A stretch of 33,912 nt of DNA from JAFTYO01 sp045613125 (GCA_045613125.1 JAZLAM010000017.1:1-33912); one strand, 5' to 3'. Shown: positions 8,610-16,455, counted from the first letter of the stretch. Translations and numbers: made by a program. The notes: a model not told the origin generated them from the sequence alone.

Positions 8610-9098
8610 ATGGTAGAAAGTTATCAGAAAAAAGTGCTTGCAGCGCTTCATGTAGATGGTTTTTTTGAAGAATCAACAGTGCAAAATTTCCTTAAAAGAG
8701 AGAAATATCGTCTCAAAAAAGGAGTTGTAGATGCGTCAAAAAGAACCAGTATGTTATTCACTTACATCAATAACAGATGTAAAGTGCAAAAGGAGCAGGA
8801 AGCATTCAAACGATTGGCTCTGTGTGAACTAGAAACAATACAAAACAATTCTTCCTCTGAAGAAGTGAAGAAGTATTGTCGAATGCTCTATGGTTTCCAT
8901 AGTCCAGATAGCTCCGTTAAGGGTCTTGAGTATGCAAAGTTACAAACTTTAATCGACAAAGTTGAGACTTCTTTGTTGCGCAATTTACGTGAAAAAGAAG
9001 AAGTTAAAAACTTTCTCAAGGTTGCAGTATTGTATTCTCGCAAGGAATATAATGTGGAAGATTATAACAATTTGAAGGTTATGATTAGCTTAATCTAA
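8610..9098 (+). CDS. hypothetical protein, orphan, no Shine-Dalgarno
   Basis: A 162-residue hydrophilic, mostly helical protein that I do not recognise. The ATG at 8610 is preferred to an in-frame TTG at 8601. No purine-rich ribosome site precedes it; the leader is AT-rich and ends TTTATTATG, with TTATTAA 18 nt upstream, as in two other unknown genes here. No signal peptide, membrane segment or cysteine motif is seen. Charged residues are evenly spread (KREKYRLKKGVVDASKRT, NLREKEEVKNFLK). It has its own promoter and is monocistronic, ending in a bidirectional terminator shared with the channel gene. The final codons lie in a TAATC pentamer repeat. Confidence 0.75.
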   Translation: MVESYQKKVLAALHVDGFFEESTVQNFLKREKYRLKKGVVDASKRTSMLFTYINNRCKVQKEQEAFKRLALCELETIQNNSSSEEVKKYCRMLYGFHSPDSSVKGLEYAKLQTLIDKVETSLLRNLREKEEVKNFLKVAVLYSRKEYNVEDYNNLKVMISLI

Positions 9099-9115
9099 TC
9101 TAATCTAATCTAATC
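9091..9115 (+). repeat. pentanucleotide tandem repeat (TAATC)x5
   Basis: Five perfect TAATC units span the last two sense codons and the stop of the 8610 gene. The stop TAA is the first three bases of unit 2, so a change in unit number leaves the protein unchanged while at least two units remain. Confidence 0.9.
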
Positions 9116-9130
9116 TTTCATCTCTGGTAA

Positions 9131-9162
9131 CAAAAGAAGCTCCCTTATGGGAGCTTCTTTTG
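9131..9162. terminator. bidirectional terminator between convergent genes
   Basis: A perfect 14-bp stem: CAAAAGAAGCTCCC (9131-9144), loop TTAT, GGGAGCTTCTTTTG (9149-9162). T-rich on the forward side and A-rich on the left, so it can act on both strands. The loop contains the stop codon of the reverse-strand channel gene. Confidence 0.85.
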
Positions 9163-9903
9163 TTTATAATTTTTTATGTTTTTAGATTTATAATTTCGCT
9201 TTGGTGATCTTAAGTCTTTTTTGATAATTTCATCAATTACGCTCATTAAGAAACTTACCAGCAGTAAAAATGATATCAATAAGAAAGAACTAAAGAAAAT
9301 CCAAGAATGTGGAAATACGGACATAACCGGTCTTGCAATTTCAGAAGCCCACCCATCAAGAGTAAATATTTGCAATAAAGAAAATACAGCAGAACCTAAT
9401 GTTGAAAATTCGATAAATACATTTCCGTATAATGCTACGGACATAATAGCAAATACATATAAAAATACACCAAACACTAAAATCATCGCTACGAAATTAG
9501 GTAAAAGTGTGGCAAATATGCTCAATATACGTTTTAATTTAGAAAATTTATTAATATATTTAAAGAGCCTGAATAATCTGAATGTTCTTAAGACGATGAA
9601 GTAGCTTGCAAATGAAAAAGAGGAAATAGTAATAATTGTAAAATCAAAAATATTCCATCTTGAGTGAAAGAATTTGTAAGAATAAACAAAAAGTTTTAAT
9701 AACATTTCTGTTATAAAGATAGCCATACATAGACGATCTAAAATAAATAAGATGTGACCGAAATAATTGTTAAAATGTTCAGATGTCATTAAGCCAAAAA
9801 CGATAGCATCTAAACAAATAAGAGACATTATAAATAAATCAAATCTCTTGCTTTCTACCATTTTTTTGATTTTTTCTTTTTGTTGATGAATATATTCACA
9901 CAT
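9145..9903 (-). CDS. six-helix voltage-gated cation channel, NaChBac/NavBac-like
   Basis: The 252-residue protein has the layout of a single-domain bacterial voltage-gated channel: S1 from about residue 22, an S2-S3 region with FITEMLLKLFVYSYKFFHSRWNIFDF, S4 with charges every third residue (R106, R109, R112, K115 in VLRTFRLFRLFKYINKF), S5, a pore loop and S6. The pore sequence FTLDGWASEIARPVM corresponds to TLESWAS of NaChBac; the high-field Glu is Asp (residue 183) and the next Ser is Gly. It would form a tetrameric inner-membrane Na+ or Ca2+ channel; selectivity cannot be read from sequence alone. The ribosome site AAGGA is 8-9 nt before the ATG. The C-terminal KKLP codons lie in the terminator stem. 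The prepilin peptidase gene lies directly upstream on the same strand. Confidence 0.88.
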   Translation of the reverse strand: MCEYIHQQKEKIKKMVESKRFDLFIMSLICLDAIVFGLMTSEHFNNYFGHILFILDRLCMAIFITEMLLKLFVYSYKFFHSRWNIFDFTIITISSFSFASYFIVLRTFRLFRLFKYINKFSKLKRILSIFATLLPNFVAMILVFGVFLYVFAIMSVALYGNVFIEFSTLGSAVFSLLQIFTLDGWASEIARPVMSVFPHSWIFFSSFLLISFLLLVSFLMSVIDEIIKKDLRSPKRNYKSKNIKNYKQKKLP

Positions 9904-9944
9904 GTTTTTTTCCTTATAAATTAATTAGCTAAAAATATCATAAC

Positions 9945-10643
9945 CTAAATATAAAAAAATACAAGAATTATTGCTCCGATGACAATAGAAGGACCAAAAG
10001 CTCCGACACGTTGTTTTTTTGCTACTGAAATTATGGCGAAAATAGAGCTTGAAAGTAAAATTAGGTAAGGAATAGCTTCTAAACCAAGCCAGGCTCCTAA
10101 AGCAGATAACAATTTTATATCTCCTCCCCCAAAACAATCAGGATGTTTTTTTATCAAAAATATGGATGCAACTACAGGTAATATATACCCGGCGCTAGCT
10201 CCAAGTACGCTTATTTGTTCTGGGGATAATATGTAATCTGAATTATAAGAAAGCGCAAAAGCCGAATAGGCAAAACCACCAATTAATAGTGGAATAGTCA
10301 GAATATCCGGTAATAATAACATACGTTCGTCAATTTCATATAATAACAATAGTGATAAAATTAAAAAAAGTAGCCATAATCGTTCAGGTTGGCCAAAACA
10401 AAAATATACAGCACAACTTAAAGATGCTGATACGACAGCCCAACCGATTGAACGCATTATATACTTTTTGATAAGCTTATGGTACTTGCTATTGTTTTGT
10501 CTTTTGTTTTTAGAAACTTTTTTTACCGGCCAAATAATCCTATATAAAGCGTATGCAGGTGTCGCTGGCATAAATTTAGCGAATCGACGCGCTATATATG
10601 GAATTAAAAAACCAAAAATAAAACCACAAATTGTGTAAAACAT
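9945..10643 (-). CDS. prepilin peptidase (A24 family)
   Basis: An inner-membrane aspartyl protease that removes the leader of type IV prepilins or pseudopilins. The 232 residues are very hydrophobic. The catalytic aspartates are visible as IDERMLLLPD (Asp105) and FGGGDIKLLSALGAWLG (Asp175, the GxGD motif). The zinc-binding Cys pairs and the full methylase domain of PilD are absent; only a short N-terminal GFIFGFLIPYIARR remnant remains, so it may cleave without N-methylation (inference). AAGGAGAAT precedes the ATG. No pilin or secretion genes lie nearby, so its substrates must be encoded elsewhere. The channel gene follows after 41 nt and may be cotranscribed. Confidence 0.92.
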   Translation of the reverse strand: MFYTICGFIFGFLIPYIARRFAKFMPATPAYALYRIIWPVKKVSKNKRQNNSKYHKLIKKYIMRSIGWAVVSASLSCAVYFCFGQPERLWLLFLILSLLLLYEIDERMLLLPDILTIPLLIGGFAYSAFALSYNSDYILSPEQISVLGASAGYILPVVASIFLIKKHPDCFGGGDIKLLSALGAWLGLEAIPYLILLSSSIFAIISVAKKQRVGAFGPSIVIGAIILVFFYI

Positions 10644-10695
10644 TTACTTATTCTCCTTATTTAACATAATTTACGCAAAAAAGGTTAAAAATAAC

Positions 10696-10724
10696 TTGAA
10701 AAATGAAAAATAAAGTTGTATGAA
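10696..10724 (+). promoter_or_regulatory. promoter of rplY-pth-ychF, with a structured leader
   Basis: TTGAAA (10696-10701), 17 bp, TATGAA (10719-10724). About 65 nt of leader follow before rplY; CCTTA and TAAGG could pair around CACCCCTGGAGG, so a small leader structure is possible. Confidence 0.5.
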
Positions 10725-10794
10725 GTCGTTACCTTATTAAAGCACCCCTGGAGGTTTTTGTAAGGATTGTTAATTTAAATATAAGGAAAATAAA

Positions 10795-11085
10795 ATGTCA
10801 AACATTACATTTAAAGCTTTAAAGCGTGAGAAAGCAGGTAAGGGGGCAGCTCGTGCATGTCGTCGTGAGGGGCGTGTTCCTGCCGTTGTTTATGGTGGTA
10901 AAAAAGATCCGGTTTTAGTTAGTCTTGATCCGGTTGAATTAGAAAAAGCTTTGAACTTAGCTGATTTCTATCAATCTGAAATTGTTGTTGATGTTGAAGG
11001 TAAAGCTGTAAAAGCTGTATGCCAAGATGTTCAATTCCATCCGGTTTCAGATATGCCTATTCACGTTGACTTTTTACGCAAATAA
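10795..11085 (+). CDS. rplY: 50S ribosomal protein L25, short form
   Basis: L25 binds 5S rRNA in the large subunit. The 96 residues match the single-domain L25 fold: ALKREKAGKGAARACRREGRVPAVVYGG, then the VQFHPVSDMPIHVDF segment. Many Alphaproteobacteria encode the long Ctc/TL5 form of about 200 residues with a second beta-domain; here the protein stops right after the L25 domain, as in E. coli. AAGGAAAATAAA precedes the ATG. It heads the conserved rplY-pth-ychF cluster. Confidence 0.95.
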   Translation: MSNITFKALKREKAGKGAARACRREGRVPAVVYGGKKDPVLVSLDPVELEKALNLADFYQSEIVVDVEGKAVKAVCQDVQFHPVSDMPIHVDFLRK

Positions 11086-11095
11086 GAGGCAACAG

Positions 11096-11671
11096 ATGTT
11101 TTTAGTGGTCGGTTTGGGCAACCCAGGTTCAGAGTATGCCAATACACGCCACAATGTAGGTTTTATGGCGGCTGATGCAATATGCAGCCGCTATAAGTTT
11201 GATATATACAAGAAAAAATTTGATGGTGAAGTGGCAATAGGGCAAATAGCAAATGAAAAAGTTATTGTTTTAAAGCCTCATACATATATGAATTTATCCG
11301 GAAATGCTGTTGTGAAAGCTGCCTTATTTTATAAAATATTGCCTGAAAATATTATTGTAATTCACGATGATATGGATTTAAAATCAGGGCAATTAAAAGC
11401 TAAAAGAGGTGGCGGAGCCGGTGGACATAACGGGTTAAAGAGTATCGATGCTCACATAACATCTAATTATAACAGAATCCGTATAGGCGTCGGACATCCG
11501 GCTAATAAGGGAAATGATGTTATCAACTATGTTTTAGGTTCTTTTTCAAAAGAAGAAAAAAAATTGTTAGAAGCAAGTTTAGATACAGTTACGGAAGCAG
11601 TTGAGGTTTTAATAAGAAATGATATCGCTGCTTGTTCAAACTTTTTGGGTATGTCGGTAAAAAATAAATAA
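11096..11671 (+). CDS. pth: peptidyl-tRNA hydrolase
   Basis: Pth frees tRNA from prematurely released peptidyl-tRNA. The ATG at 11096 is chosen because AGAGG lies just upstream and MFLVVGLGNPGSEY is the normal N-terminus; the frame is open further upstream within rplY, but that would add 23 non-homologous residues. It has 191 residues. Asn9, His19 (TRHNVGF) and Asp92 (HDDMDL) form the active site; KRGGGAGGHNGLKSI is conserved. It starts 10 nt after rplY. Confidence 0.97.
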   Translation: MFLVVGLGNPGSEYANTRHNVGFMAADAICSRYKFDIYKKKFDGEVAIGQIANEKVIVLKPHTYMNLSGNAVVKAALFYKILPENIIVIHDDMDLKSGQLKAKRGGGAGGHNGLKSIDAHITSNYNRIRIGVGHPANKGNDVINYVLGSFSKEEKKLLEASLDTVTEAVEVLIRNDIAACSNFLGMSVKNK

Positions 11672-11682
11672 GAGAGGTTTTT

Positions 11683-12795
11683 ATGGGTTTTAACTGCGGT
11701 ATTGTTGGGTTACCAAATGTAGGTAAATCGACACTTTTTAATGCTTTAACGCAAACAATTGCGGCACAGGCTGCAAATTTTCCGTTTTGTACAATTGAAC
11801 CTAATACGGGAAGAGTTGCCGTACCTGATTATCGTTTGGATAAGTTGGCGCAAATTGTTAATCCGAAAAATATTGTACCGACACAATTAGAGTTTGTTGA
11901 TATTGCAGGTTTGGTAAAGGGGGCTTCAAGAGGAGAAGGACTTGGTAACCAGTTTTTAGCCAATATCAGGGAAACAGATGCCATTATACATGTGTTGCGT
12001 TGTTTTCAAGATGAAAATATTACTCACGTTGAAGGAAGTGTTGATCCTGTTCGTGATGCTGAAATTGTTGAAACAGAACTTATGATTGCCGATTTGGAAA
12101 GTTTGGAAAAACGTTTTGAACAGGTAAAGAAAAAAGCGCAAACAGGCGGTGATAAAGAAGCAAAAATTTGTGCTGAGGTTATGGAACCGATTATTGAGGC
12201 TTTAAGAGCGGGAAAACCTGCCAGAACGGCAGCCCCTGATGTAAGTCAGAAAGATGCGTATAAACAATATAAAATGTTACAACTGTTAACATCTAAGCCT
12301 GTTTTATATGTTTGTAATGTTGATGAAAATTCAGCCTCTAACGGTAATGAATTTTCTAAGGCGGTTTTTGAAAAAGCAAAAAATGAAAATGCAAGTGCTG
12401 TTATTATTTCGGCAGAAATAGAATCAGAAGTTGCACAACTTGATTCTGAAGAAGAAAGAAAAGAATTTTTAGAAAGTTTAGGTTTGGAAGAAACCGGTTT
12501 GGCAAAAATCATTCGAGCCGGCTACGGGCTGTTAGGTCTGCAAACATATTTTACTGCCGGTCCGAAAGAAGTTAGAGCCTGGACTTTTGTAAAAGGGGCA
12601 AAAGCTCCTCAATGTGCAGGTATAATACATACCGATTTTGAAAGAGGCTTTATCAGAGCTGAAACAATTTCGTATGATGATTATGTTAATTTGGGTGGAG
12701 AGCAAGCCTGTAAAGAAGCAGGTAAAATTCGCTCTGAAGGTAAAGAGTATGTCGTTCAAGATGGCGATATAATGAACTTTTTATTTAATGTATAA
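11683..12795 (+). CDS. ychF: redox-responsive ribosome-binding ATPase YchF (OLA1 family)
   Basis: A TRAFAC P-loop NTPase of the Obg class that prefers ATP over GTP and binds ribosomes. It has 370 residues. Walker A is GLPNVGKST (9-17); the switch II region is DIAGLVKGASRGEGLGNQFL; CNVDE replaces the canonical NKxD, consistent with relaxed specificity. A coiled-coil insertion (LESLEKRFEQVKKK) and the C-terminal TGS domain ending VVQDGDIMNFLFNV are complete. It begins 11 nt after pth and is closed by a terminator. Confidence 0.97.
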   Translation: MGFNCGIVGLPNVGKSTLFNALTQTIAAQAANFPFCTIEPNTGRVAVPDYRLDKLAQIVNPKNIVPTQLEFVDIAGLVKGASRGEGLGNQFLANIRETDAIIHVLRCFQDENITHVEGSVDPVRDAEIVETELMIADLESLEKRFEQVKKKAQTGGDKEAKICAEVMEPIIEALRAGKPARTAAPDVSQKDAYKQYKMLQLLTSKPVLYVCNVDENSASNGNEFSKAVFEKAKNENASAVIISAEIESEVAQLDSEEERKEFLESLGLEETGLAKIIRAGYGLLGLQTYFTAGPKEVRAWTFVKGAKAPQCAGIIHTDFERGFIRAETISYDDYVNLGGEQACKEAGKIRSEGKEYVVQDGDIMNFLFNV

Positions 12796-12796
12796 G

Positions 12797-12826
12797 AAAA
12801 ACCTCCGAAATTTTCGGAGGTTTTTT
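12797..12826 (+). terminator. terminator after ychF (probably bidirectional)
   Basis: AAAAACCTCCGAA and TTCGGAGGTTTTTT arms with a short AT loop. A runs and T runs on the two sides would allow it to stop the reverse-strand gene ending at 12861 as well. Confidence 0.85.
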
Positions 12827-12860
12827 CTTAACGTATAAACATCGGGTAAATACCGGAAGT

Positions 12861-13982
12861 TTATTTAGCTATTTGTTTGAGAACTTCAGGATTTAATTCT
12901 TTTAGTTCATCAATTACAAACAAGCCATTGTCACGGATGAGGACATCATCAAAATAGATTTGTCCGCCGCCATATTCAGGTGTTTGAATCAAAACCAAAT
13001 CCCAGTGGATTTCAGAGCTGTTGCCATTAGGAGCAGTTTTGTAACAGCTACCGATTGCCATATGCAATGAACCTGCAATTTTTTCATCAAACAAGATATT
13101 ACAGATATCTTTAGTGATGAATGGGTTTACACCTAAGGCAAATTCTCCGACATAGCGAGCACCTTCGTCTTTGTTGAAGATGTCTTCAAGGTCTTGTGTG
13201 TTACCTGAATGTTCGCATTTTACGATTTTACCGTTCTCAAACCACAGCTTGATGTTGGAAAATTTCTTTCCTTCCATATGGCTGGAGGTGTTAAAACGGA
13301 TAACGCCGTTGATTGAGTCTTTTACCGGAGCCGTGTATACTTCTCCATCAGGAATGTTGCGATGACCACAACAGGGAACTCCTCCGATGTCTTTAATAGA
13401 AAACGAAATATCTGTTTCCGGTCCGACAATTCTTACTTTGTCGGTTTTTTTCATCAACTCTGCCAATTTGTTCATTGCAGGTTCCATCTTGGAGTAGTCA
13501 AGCAAACAAGCATTGAGCATGAAGTCTGTAAACTCTTGAGTTGACATACCGGCTTCATAAGCCATAACATCGCTCGGATAACGCAAAACACACCAACGAG
13601 TGTTGTCAACGCGATAATAGAGAACTTCTGCATAGCTTGAGTTGTATATAGCTTGTTTCTCTTTTGAAACGATGGCTGCATCATAAGGATTTGCAATACT
13701 TGAAAATCCGATATAAACATCCATTTGTTTCATGATGTCGAGATGAAGCTTCATATACTCATCAATCTGCTCTTTTGAGGCATCTTTGCTCAGAGCGTTA
13801 ATGAAGCGAATGTCATTTAGGAAGTAAAAAGGAACTCCACCTAACTTAACGGTTGCTTCGATGAATGCTTCAAACAACGGGGTTGAACCCAAACCTTTTG
13901 CGTCAATAAAGACTTTGTCACCCGGAGTGACTTGGACGGAATTTTTCAAAATGTTTTCCGCCAATTGTTTAAATCTGTTCAT
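12861..13982 (-). CDS. M29-family metallo-aminopeptidase
   Basis: Peptidase M29 (aminopeptidase T/AmpS type) enzymes are dimeric di-metal exopeptidases in the cytosol. The C-terminal half carries the family blocks GARYVGEFALGVNPF, NILFDEKIAGSLHMAIG and SEIHWDLVLI, with the expected Glu, His, Tyr and Asp ligands. The ATG at 13982 gives 373 residues beginning MNRFKQLAENILKNSVQV, which fits the family N-terminus; an in-frame ATG 27 nt upstream adds nine hydrophobic residues and is less likely. A near-consensus promoter lies 48 nt before the start. There is no Shine-Dalgarno (leader ends TTTCATTATG). Confidence 0.9.
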   Translation of the reverse strand: MNRFKQLAENILKNSVQVTPGDKVFIDAKGLGSTPLFEAFIEATVKLGGVPFYFLNDIRFINALSKDASKEQIDEYMKLHLDIMKQMDVYIGFSSIANPYDAAIVSKEKQAIYNSSYAEVLYYRVDNTRWCVLRYPSDVMAYEAGMSTQEFTDFMLNACLLDYSKMEPAMNKLAELMKKTDKVRIVGPETDISFSIKDIGGVPCCGHRNIPDGEVYTAPVKDSINGVIRFNTSSHMEGKKFSNIKLWFENGKIVKCEHSGNTQDLEDIFNKDEGARYVGEFALGVNPFITKDICNILFDEKIAGSLHMAIGSCYKTAPNGNSSEIHWDLVLIQTPEYGGGQIYFDDVLIRDNGLFVIDELKELNPEVLKQIAK

Positions 13983-14029
13983 AATGAAAAAAATTATTTG
14001 GTTATACAAAAATAGAATTATCGTTCGCT

Positions 14030-14057
14030 ATTATATACCATAATGCAAATTTGTCAA
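14030..14057 (-). promoter_or_regulatory. consensus sigma70 promoter for the M29 peptidase gene
   Basis: On the reverse strand: TTGACA (14057-14052), 16 bp, TATAAT (14035-14030). Both hexamers are perfect. Start of transcription is expected near 14022, about 40 nt before the ATG at 13982. Confidence 0.8.
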
Positions 14058-14078
14058 TATTTATAATGAATATATTAC

Positions 14079-14522
14079 TTATTTTTTTAGTTTTGCAACT
14101 TCGTTTCTGGCTAGGGTATCAACACGCTCATTTTCAATGTGACCGTTATGACCTTTTACCCAAACCCATCTTATTTGATGATTTTTAATAATTTCGTCAA
14201 GTTGTTGCCAGAGGTCAATGTTTTTTACTTCATTTTTTTTATTAGATGTTTTCCATCCGTTTTTTTTCCAATTTTCGAGCCATTCGGTTATACCGCACAT
14301 AACATATTTACTGTCTGTATATAATGTGATATTGCAAGTTGTTTTAAGGGCTTTAAGGGCTTCTAAAACAGCAGTTAGCTCCATACGATTATTGGTGGTG
14401 TTTTCTTCACCTCCGCTTAGTTCTTTTTCAATATCTTTATAGCGCAGAAGAGCACCCCAACCACCAATTCCGGGATTACCTGAACATGCACCGTCAGTAA
14501 AAATTTCAACTCTTGCTACCAT
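14079..14522 (-). CDS. rnhA: ribonuclease HI
   Basis: RNase HI cleaves the RNA strand of RNA-DNA hybrids (R-loops, Okazaki primers). It has 147 residues. The catalytic carboxylates are all present: Asp10 (FTDGACSGNPG), Glu48 (NNRMELTAVLEAL), Asp70 (YTDSKYV) and Asp135 (NERVDTLA); the basic handle WLENWKKNGWK and VKGHNGH are also conserved. TGAGGA precedes the ATG. It starts 2 nt after the AlbA_2 gene on the same strand, so the two form an operon. Confidence 0.97.
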   Translation of the reverse strand: MVARVEIFTDGACSGNPGIGGWGALLRYKDIEKELSGGEENTTNNRMELTAVLEALKALKTTCNITLYTDSKYVMCGITEWLENWKKNGWKTSNKKNEVKNIDLWQQLDEIIKNHQIRWVWVKGHNGHIENERVDTLARNEVAKLKK

Positions 14523-14524
14523 GT

Positions 14525-15589
14525 TTAAGTCCTCATAAGAAAATTGTGAAAAAATTCGGCACTTAGTTGTTCTGTGGTGTCTTCATCTTTTAGGGCTTTT
14601 GCAACAAAAGAGCGAAGTTTATTTTTAGGAATATAAATTCTAAAATCTTTTGGAGCTGCATTGTCGGCACCGATAACACCGTTTAGGCAAAAATCTTCTT
14701 CAATGTATGGCGATAAAATTATTTGCATATTGGTAAATTTTATCATGCCGCGAGGAGGTAAACGTAAATCTTGTTTTGTAATAAGATTTAAGTGACCTGA
14801 TATAGAACTTAATGAATCCATATGATTGTAGTTTAAAAAACGAACTTTGTTATATTCGCTACCGGTAGATTGAGTGGTGCAAGAAAAATAAATTTCTTTC
14901 GCAATAGCGTTGCTTTCATTTTGTACCTGAATTGAAAAACTTATTTTTACATATTTTTCCGGCGGATTATCTATTGTATGAGGATAAAGCATGTCTTCAT
15001 CGGTGTTTTGTAAAATTTCCAGATGTTTATCTTCCAACAAGAGTTCAATATTAGGCTGAGGGCGTTTACCGAACATTCCGGCAATTACGGCATATGGCGC
15101 AGGTACATTGTTTGAACCTGAGCGAATATATATTGTGCTTCCTATGGTGCTCATTAAAGGAGTGATTTCAGATTTTGGGATATATGTTGCTATAAATCCG
15201 TCACCATTTTTATCACAGCTTATAATATGGTTTCTGACCTTATTATGGCTCGGAATGGTACAGCCTGATATAGCACCTTCAAGCCAACTTAAAAAACGAT
15301 GCACATTTTTAACTTTGACTTTTGCCTTTGCAACATCACCTATTTCTTGGTCACGAGAACATTCAACACCCCAAACAATTACCCCGCCTTCAGAATTTCC
15401 GAATCCGGAAATAGCTTTTGCGAGGTTTTTGCGATCATCTCTATGAAGGGTATGAAAATTTTTTCCGGTAGAAACAGCTTGTTTGAAATCTAAAAACAAT
15501 TCTTCGGTTTGAAGGGTTAAAATAAACTCATCAATGGCGTCTTCACCAAAATAAATGAGCTTTTGAAAGATATCTTCTGCGCGTGACAT
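14525..15589 (-). CDS. AlbA_2/Schlafen-type DNA-binding domain protein
   Basis: The N-terminal third resembles the AlbA_2 (AAA_4, Schlafen) domain: ELFLDFKQAV (about 30-39), then a charged loop and NLAKAISGFGNSEGGVIVWGVE (about 55-76), the Glu/Asp-plus-GG signature. In other proteins this domain occurs in regulators, helicase-linked proteins and RNase-like Schlafens. The rest, about 200 residues, looks like a beta-sandwich (KYVKISFSIQVQNESNAIAKEI and ITKQDLRLPPRGMIKFTNMQI) with no catalytic motif that I recognise. GGAGG lies 8 nt before the ATG. It is cotranscribed with rnhA. A role in nucleic-acid handling or stress is possible but is inference. Confidence 0.75.
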   Translation of the reverse strand: MSRAEDIFQKLIYFGEDAIDEFILTLQTEELFLDFKQAVSTGKNFHTLHRDDRKNLAKAISGFGNSEGGVIVWGVECSRDQEIGDVAKAKVKVKNVHRFLSWLEGAISGCTIPSHNKVRNHIISCDKNGDGFIATYIPKSEITPLMSTIGSTIYIRSGSNNVPAPYAVIAGMFGKRPQPNIELLLEDKHLEILQNTDEDMLYPHTIDNPPEKYVKISFSIQVQNESNAIAKEIYFSCTTQSTGSEYNKVRFLNYNHMDSLSSISGHLNLITKQDLRLPPRGMIKFTNMQIILSPYIEEDFCLNGVIGADNAAPKDFRIYIPKNKLRSFVAKALKDEDTTEQLSAEFFHNFLMRT

Positions 15590-15680
15590 AATAAGCCTCC
15601 GTTTTTCATATAATGGAATATGATAGCATAAATTTTTATAATAAACTCTTAAAATTAAAATAAAAATTATGACAAAAAAC

Positions 15681-15709
15681 TTGTAAAAAGTAAAAATATG
15701 TGATAATTT
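15681..15709 (+). promoter_or_regulatory. candidate promoter for the orphan gene at 15765
   Basis: TTGTAA (15681-15686), 17 bp, TAATTT (15704-15709). The leader then carries GTAGAT and GATTATTAACC (15737-15747), the latter identical to a block before the gene at 28760. Confidence 0.45.
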
Positions 15710-15764
15710 ACAACAAACGTAAATTATGTAGATGCAGATTATTAACCATTAAATATTATTGCTT

Positions 15765-16289
15765 ATGAAAACTAAAAAATTAGCGCAGATTGCCAGAATA
15801 ATGCGCAGTCATCATTTGACCATTGAGGATTTGGAAAAGTTTATCGCTCATAGAGCTGAATTTAAGGCCCTGAAAGCTTCTCCCCAAAAGGATAACCGGT
15901 TTGATGTGCTTTGTCTTGTCGGAAGTAAACCACAACGTGTTCCGTTTAATTATCGGCACATCGGTATACCACTGGGTATATTTCCTTTTAAAGATGATCC
16001 TCGGTATATCGAGTTAGATGAAACAGAAGGTAAGAAACACTCTGATTCGGATGTCGATGAAAGCAGGCTTCTTAATGTGGAGTTTTGTGAAAAGTTTAAT
16101 CACCTCAGACCTCTTTTGAACAGGTATCTTGCAATTTTGAATTCGCCACCGATAGAAGGAGAATATCTTGCGCAAGGTGATTATATGCAAGATTGCGGAT
16201 GGATTATACTTTTTGGTAGTTATGTACATAGCGACTATTACGGAGGTTCCGTAGCTTCCAAGCTTCGCTATATGGGAAGAATGCAATAA
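15765..16289 (+). CDS. hypothetical protein, orphan, no Shine-Dalgarno
   Basis: A 174-residue soluble protein with no recognised family. The N-terminal 30 residues (KLAQIARIMRSHHLTIEDLEKFIAHR) form two predicted helices with a helix-turn-helix-like look; the central part (FDVLCLVGSKPQRVPFNYRHIGIPLGIFPF) is beta-rich; the tail is Tyr/Gly-rich (YVHSDYYGGSVASKLRYMGR). The ATG at 15765 is preferred to a TTG at 15759. No purine-rich ribosome site is present; instead the leader has GATTATTAACC 17 nt before ATG. It is monocistronic, divergent from the AlbA_2 gene, and followed by tandem terminators. Confidence 0.75.
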   Translation: MKTKKLAQIARIMRSHHLTIEDLEKFIAHRAEFKALKASPQKDNRFDVLCLVGSKPQRVPFNYRHIGIPLGIFPFKDDPRYIELDETEGKKHSDSDVDESRLLNVEFCEKFNHLRPLLNRYLAILNSPPIEGEYLAQGDYMQDCGWIILFGSYVHSDYYGGSVASKLRYMGRMQ

Positions 16290-16314
16290 GCATGCTCAGA
16301 TGCTTGATTTTTTA
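16288..16314 (+). terminator. first of two tandem terminators
   Basis: AAGCAT (16288-16293), loop GCTCAG, ATGCTT (16300-16305), then GATTTTTT. The stem begins inside the stop codon of the preceding gene. Confidence 0.65.
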
Positions 16315-16354
16315 AATTTCCTTGTCGGCTTATGTCGGCGAGGAAATTTTTTTA
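16314..16354 (+). terminator. second tandem terminator
   Basis: AAATTTCCTTG pairs with CGAGGAAATTT (one T-G wobble) and a T run follows. The loop holds GTCGGC twice. Confidence 0.75.
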
Positions 16355-16455
16355 CTTAAATAAAATGTTGTACTTTCATATCATCAAAAATTATTTGATT
16401 TTTTAGGTTTATTCATTCATCATTTTATAAAATAAAACTAAAGAGGATTTTTATA

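Noticed and set aside
9221..9604. 127-codon forward frame opposite the channel gene
   Set aside because: Composition is that of an antisense shadow; the reverse-strand channel has membrane helices, an S4 pattern and a pore motif.
9945..10643. Prepilin peptidase as part of a Tad or type II secretion locus
   Set aside because: No pilin, ATPase or secretin genes are near; it stands alone with the channel gene.
10725..10794. Riboswitch upstream of rplY
   Set aside because: Leader is only about 65 nt, the possible pairing is weak and no known aptamer core was recognised.
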